Shown: in pieces, positions 6,413 through 7,931 of the stretch
Layout of the letters: each line of letters opens with the position of its first letter
How positions within the stretch are numbered: the stretch's first letter is position 1
Notes under the pieces: generated by a model
Told to the model about the DNA's origin: nothing
What the model saw: the letters and a program-made list of their open reading frames with translations, nothing else
The model's database searches: none
Made by a program: the position numbers and the translations under genes
Source of the DNA: Betaproteobacteria bacterium
GTDB taxonomy: Bacteria > Pseudomonadota > Gammaproteobacteria > Burkholderiales > SG8-41
DNA length: 7,931 bases
Assembly: GCA_020028375.1 (NCBI GenBank)
Contig: JAHZNX010000101.1
Span: 1 to 7,931, forward strand
Reading direction: 5' to 3'

Positions 6413-6468
6413 TCGAGCCCCGATCCCTTGGTCCAGTAATTTCCGTCCCTTTCCACGTTTGGCTTTCC

Positions 6469-7620
6469 ATGTCTGAAAGGCGCATTGGGGTCATCATGCA
6501 TGGCGTGACCGGGCGCATGGGCACGAACCAGCATCTCGCGCGCTCGATCCTGGAGATTCGCAAGCAAGGCGGCGTCGCATTGAAGGACGGCACGAGGCTG
6601 ATGCCGGACCCCATTCTCGTCGGCCGCAACGCCGCGAAGCTGGAGAGTCTCGCCAGGGCGCACGGCGTCGAGCGCTGGACAACGGATCTCGCGAAGGCGC
6701 TGGACAGCAGGGCGGACGCGGTGTTCTTCGACGCCGCCTCGACCCAGCTTCGCCCCCGGCTTCTCAGGCAGGCGATCGCCGCCGGCAAGCACGTCTATTG
6801 CGAGAAACCCGTCGCCACCACGCTCGCGGCGGCCCTGGGCCTCTATCGCGAGGCAAAGAAGGCGCGCGTGAAGCACGGCGTGGTGCAGGACAAGCTGTGG
6901 CTGCCCGGGCTGCTGAAGATCAAGCGGCTGCGCGATTCCGGCTTCTTCGGCCGCATCCTGTCGGTGCGCGGCGAGTTCGGCTATTGGGTGTTCGAGGGCG
7001 ACCGGCAGCCGGCGCAGCGCCCGTCGTGGAACTACCGGATGGAGGACGGCGGCGGGATCATCCTCGATATGCTCTGCCACTGGCGCTACGTGCTCGATAA
7101 TCTGTTCGGTGAAGTCAAGGCGGTGTCGTGCCGCGGCGCGACGCACGTCCCGTACCGGTGGGACGAGAGCGGAAAAAAATACCGGGCGACAGCCGATGAC
7201 GCCGCGTATGCGACTTTCGAGCTCGCGGGCGGCGTGATCGCGCATTTCAACAGCGCCTGGACGGTGCGCGTGCGGCGCGACGACCTCCTCACGCTGCAGG
7301 TGGACGGGACGAAGGGCTCCGCGGTCGCGGGATTGCGGCGCTGCTGGACGCAGTCGCTCGAGGAGACGCCGAAACCGGTATGGAACCCGGATGTCCCGCA
7401 GCCGATCGATTTCTTCGAGGGCTGGCAGGAAGTCCCCGACGATGCCGGATGGGACAACGCGTTCAAGGCGCAGTGGGAACTGTTCCTCAAGCACGTCGCG
7501 GGCGAGGGCGCGTTCCGCTGGGGGCTGCTGGAGGGCGTGAAGGGCGTGCAGCTCGCCGAGCTGGGGCTCAAGAGCTGGCGGCAGCGGAAATGGCTCAACG
7601 TGCCCGCGCTGCGCGCTTGA
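6469..7620 (+). CDS. Gfo/Idh/MocA family NAD(P)-dependent oxidoreductase
   Basis: A 383-residue cytoplasmic sugar- or polyol-type dehydrogenase; the substrate is unknown. The N-terminal Rossmann fold covers about residues 4-135. Its nucleotide loop is GVTGRMG (12-18), not the usual GxGxxG of this family. The family hallmark EKP is at 112-114 (YCEKPVAT), where the lysine normally contacts cofactor and substrate. The C-terminal alpha/beta domain carries GGGIILDMLCHW (194-205), with D200 and H204 in the usual catalytic D...H spacing. Length is normal for the family. The start at ATG 6469 includes the first beta strand (RRIGVIMHG); the next ATG, at residue 10, would cut it off. No ribosome binding site is visible. 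A 35-bp gap leads to a DUF993 gene, and this pairing is one I know from actinobacterial carbohydrate clusters. Reductase versus dehydrogenase direction cannot be told. Confidence 0.9.
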   Translation: MSERRIGVIMHGVTGRMGTNQHLARSILEIRKQGGVALKDGTRLMPDPILVGRNAAKLESLARAHGVERWTTDLAKALDSRADAVFFDAASTQLRPRLLRQAIAAGKHVYCEKPVATTLAAALGLYREAKKARVKHGVVQDKLWLPGLLKIKRLRDSGFFGRILSVRGEFGYWVFEGDRQPAQRPSWNYRMEDGGGIILDMLCHWRYVLDNLFGEVKAVSCRGATHVPYRWDESGKKYRATADDAAYATFELAGGVIAHFNSAWTVRVRRDDLLTLQVDGTKGSAVAGLRRCWTQSLEETPKPVWNPDVPQPIDFFEGWQEVPDDAGWDNAFKAQWELFLKHVAGEGAFRWGLLEGVKGVQLAELGLKSWRQRKWLNVPALRA

Positions 7621-7630
7621 ATATCTGAAC

Positions 7631-7644
7631 CGCCAAGACGCCAA
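7631..7644 (+). repeat. Short direct repeat CGCCAA-GA-CGCCAA between operon genes
   Basis: CGCCAA occurs at 7631-7636 and 7639-7644 in the sequence AACCGCCAAGACGCCAAAAA, eleven bases before the next start codon. It resembles the dispersed ACCGCCAAGACGCCAAG-type repeats seen in many bacterial genomes, from memory. It sits where a ribosome binding site for the DUF993 gene would be expected. Confidence 0.45.
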
Positions 7645-7655
7645 AAATCTGTGGA

Positions 7656-7931
7656 ATGACCAAGCGCGACGCCATTGAGACGATCCGGCTGCCGAATGCC
7701 GACCGCAAACTCGAGGCCTACCCAGTGCGCGAGCCGCGGCGGTTCGAGAAACCGTCACGGCCCTTCACACGCATTGCTTACGCCGCGGCGCACGTGGCGG
7801 CCGATCCGTGGTCGGCGCGCGAGCCCTGGCTTGAGGCGGCGGTGGATTGGGACGCGACCATCGCGTTCCGCCGGTACCTGTGGTCGTGGGGCCTCGGCGT
7901 GGCCGAGGCGATGGACACGGCCCAGCGCGGC
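7656..7931 (+). CDS. DUF993 (dihydrodipicolinate-synthase-like) protein, N-terminal part
   Basis: An open frame of 92 codons from ATG 7656 to the right edge, cut by the window. The translation opens MTKRDAIETIRLPNADRKLE. It continues through FTRIAYAAAHVAADP (about residues 38-52), then VDWDATIAFRRYLWSWGLGV and AEAMDTAQRG at the edge. I recognise this set of motifs as the start of the DUF993 family, TIM-barrel proteins distantly related to dihydrodipicolinate synthase/aldolase enzymes. The reaction is not established as far as I know. It follows the Gfo/Idh/MocA gene by 35 bp on the same strand, so the two are probably co-transcribed and act in one catabolic route. The upstream GTGGA is a very weak ribosome binding site. 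A sugar-phosphate isomerase-type TIM-barrel gene would be the expected next neighbour. Confidence 0.8.
   Translation, partial: MTKRDAIETIRLPNADRKLEAYPVREPRRFEKPSRPFTRIAYAAAHVAADPWSAREPWLEAAVDWDATIAFRRYLWSWGLGVAEAMDTAQRG

Noticed and set aside
6328..7758. Minus-strand open frame of 476 codons opposite the oxidoreductase
   Set aside because: It is antisense to a clear Gfo/Idh/MocA gene, and one end is just translated repeat DNA (...SLDSRLRGNDDARH).

Overview
The window looks like chromosomal DNA of a high-GC proteobacterium, most likely a beta-proteobacterium. This rests on base composition, on a type of double-length UvrA that I associate with that class, and on several short palindromic repeat families common in such genomes. 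No species can be named from the sequence.

Positions 5730 down to 1 (minus strand) are one uninterrupted reading frame of 1910 codons with no stop before the window edge. I translated all of it by hand, and the motif positions agree with the coordinates. It encodes two complete UvrA-type modules in tandem, so one polypeptide carries four ABC ATPase domains. The last Walker B and the C-terminus lie outside the window. Positions 5731-5841 are a divergent intergenic region with AT-rich -10-like boxes. A small secreted protein with a DUF4124-like start and an Ala/Glu/Arg-rich helical tail follows at 5842-6300 (plus strand). Positions 6301-6468 hold a 70-bp inverted repeat. Positions 6469-7620 (plus) encode a Gfo/Idh/MocA-type oxidoreductase, and a DUF993-family (dihydrodipicolinate-synthase-like) gene begins at 7656 and runs off the right edge. 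The last two genes look like the start of a sugar or polyol catabolic operon. UvrA belongs to nucleotide excision repair and has no evident link to them.

The most striking signal is inside the uvrA gene. At least four loop sites carry in-frame extra segments absent from ordinary UvrA, and three of these are visibly built from hairpin repeats. One repeat type, an 8-bp CCCCTCCT/AGGAGGGG hairpin next to a variable palindrome and a GGGGTGGTGG end, occurs at two unrelated positions in opposite orientation, with a decayed third copy nearby. A different REP-like inverted repeat sits between the ABC signature and Walker B of the second ATPase domain. The matching site in the fourth ATPase domain also carries an insert. 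The linker between the two UvrA halves contains an 11-bp direct repeat. The gene has therefore been colonised repeatedly by mobile palindromic elements without losing its frame.
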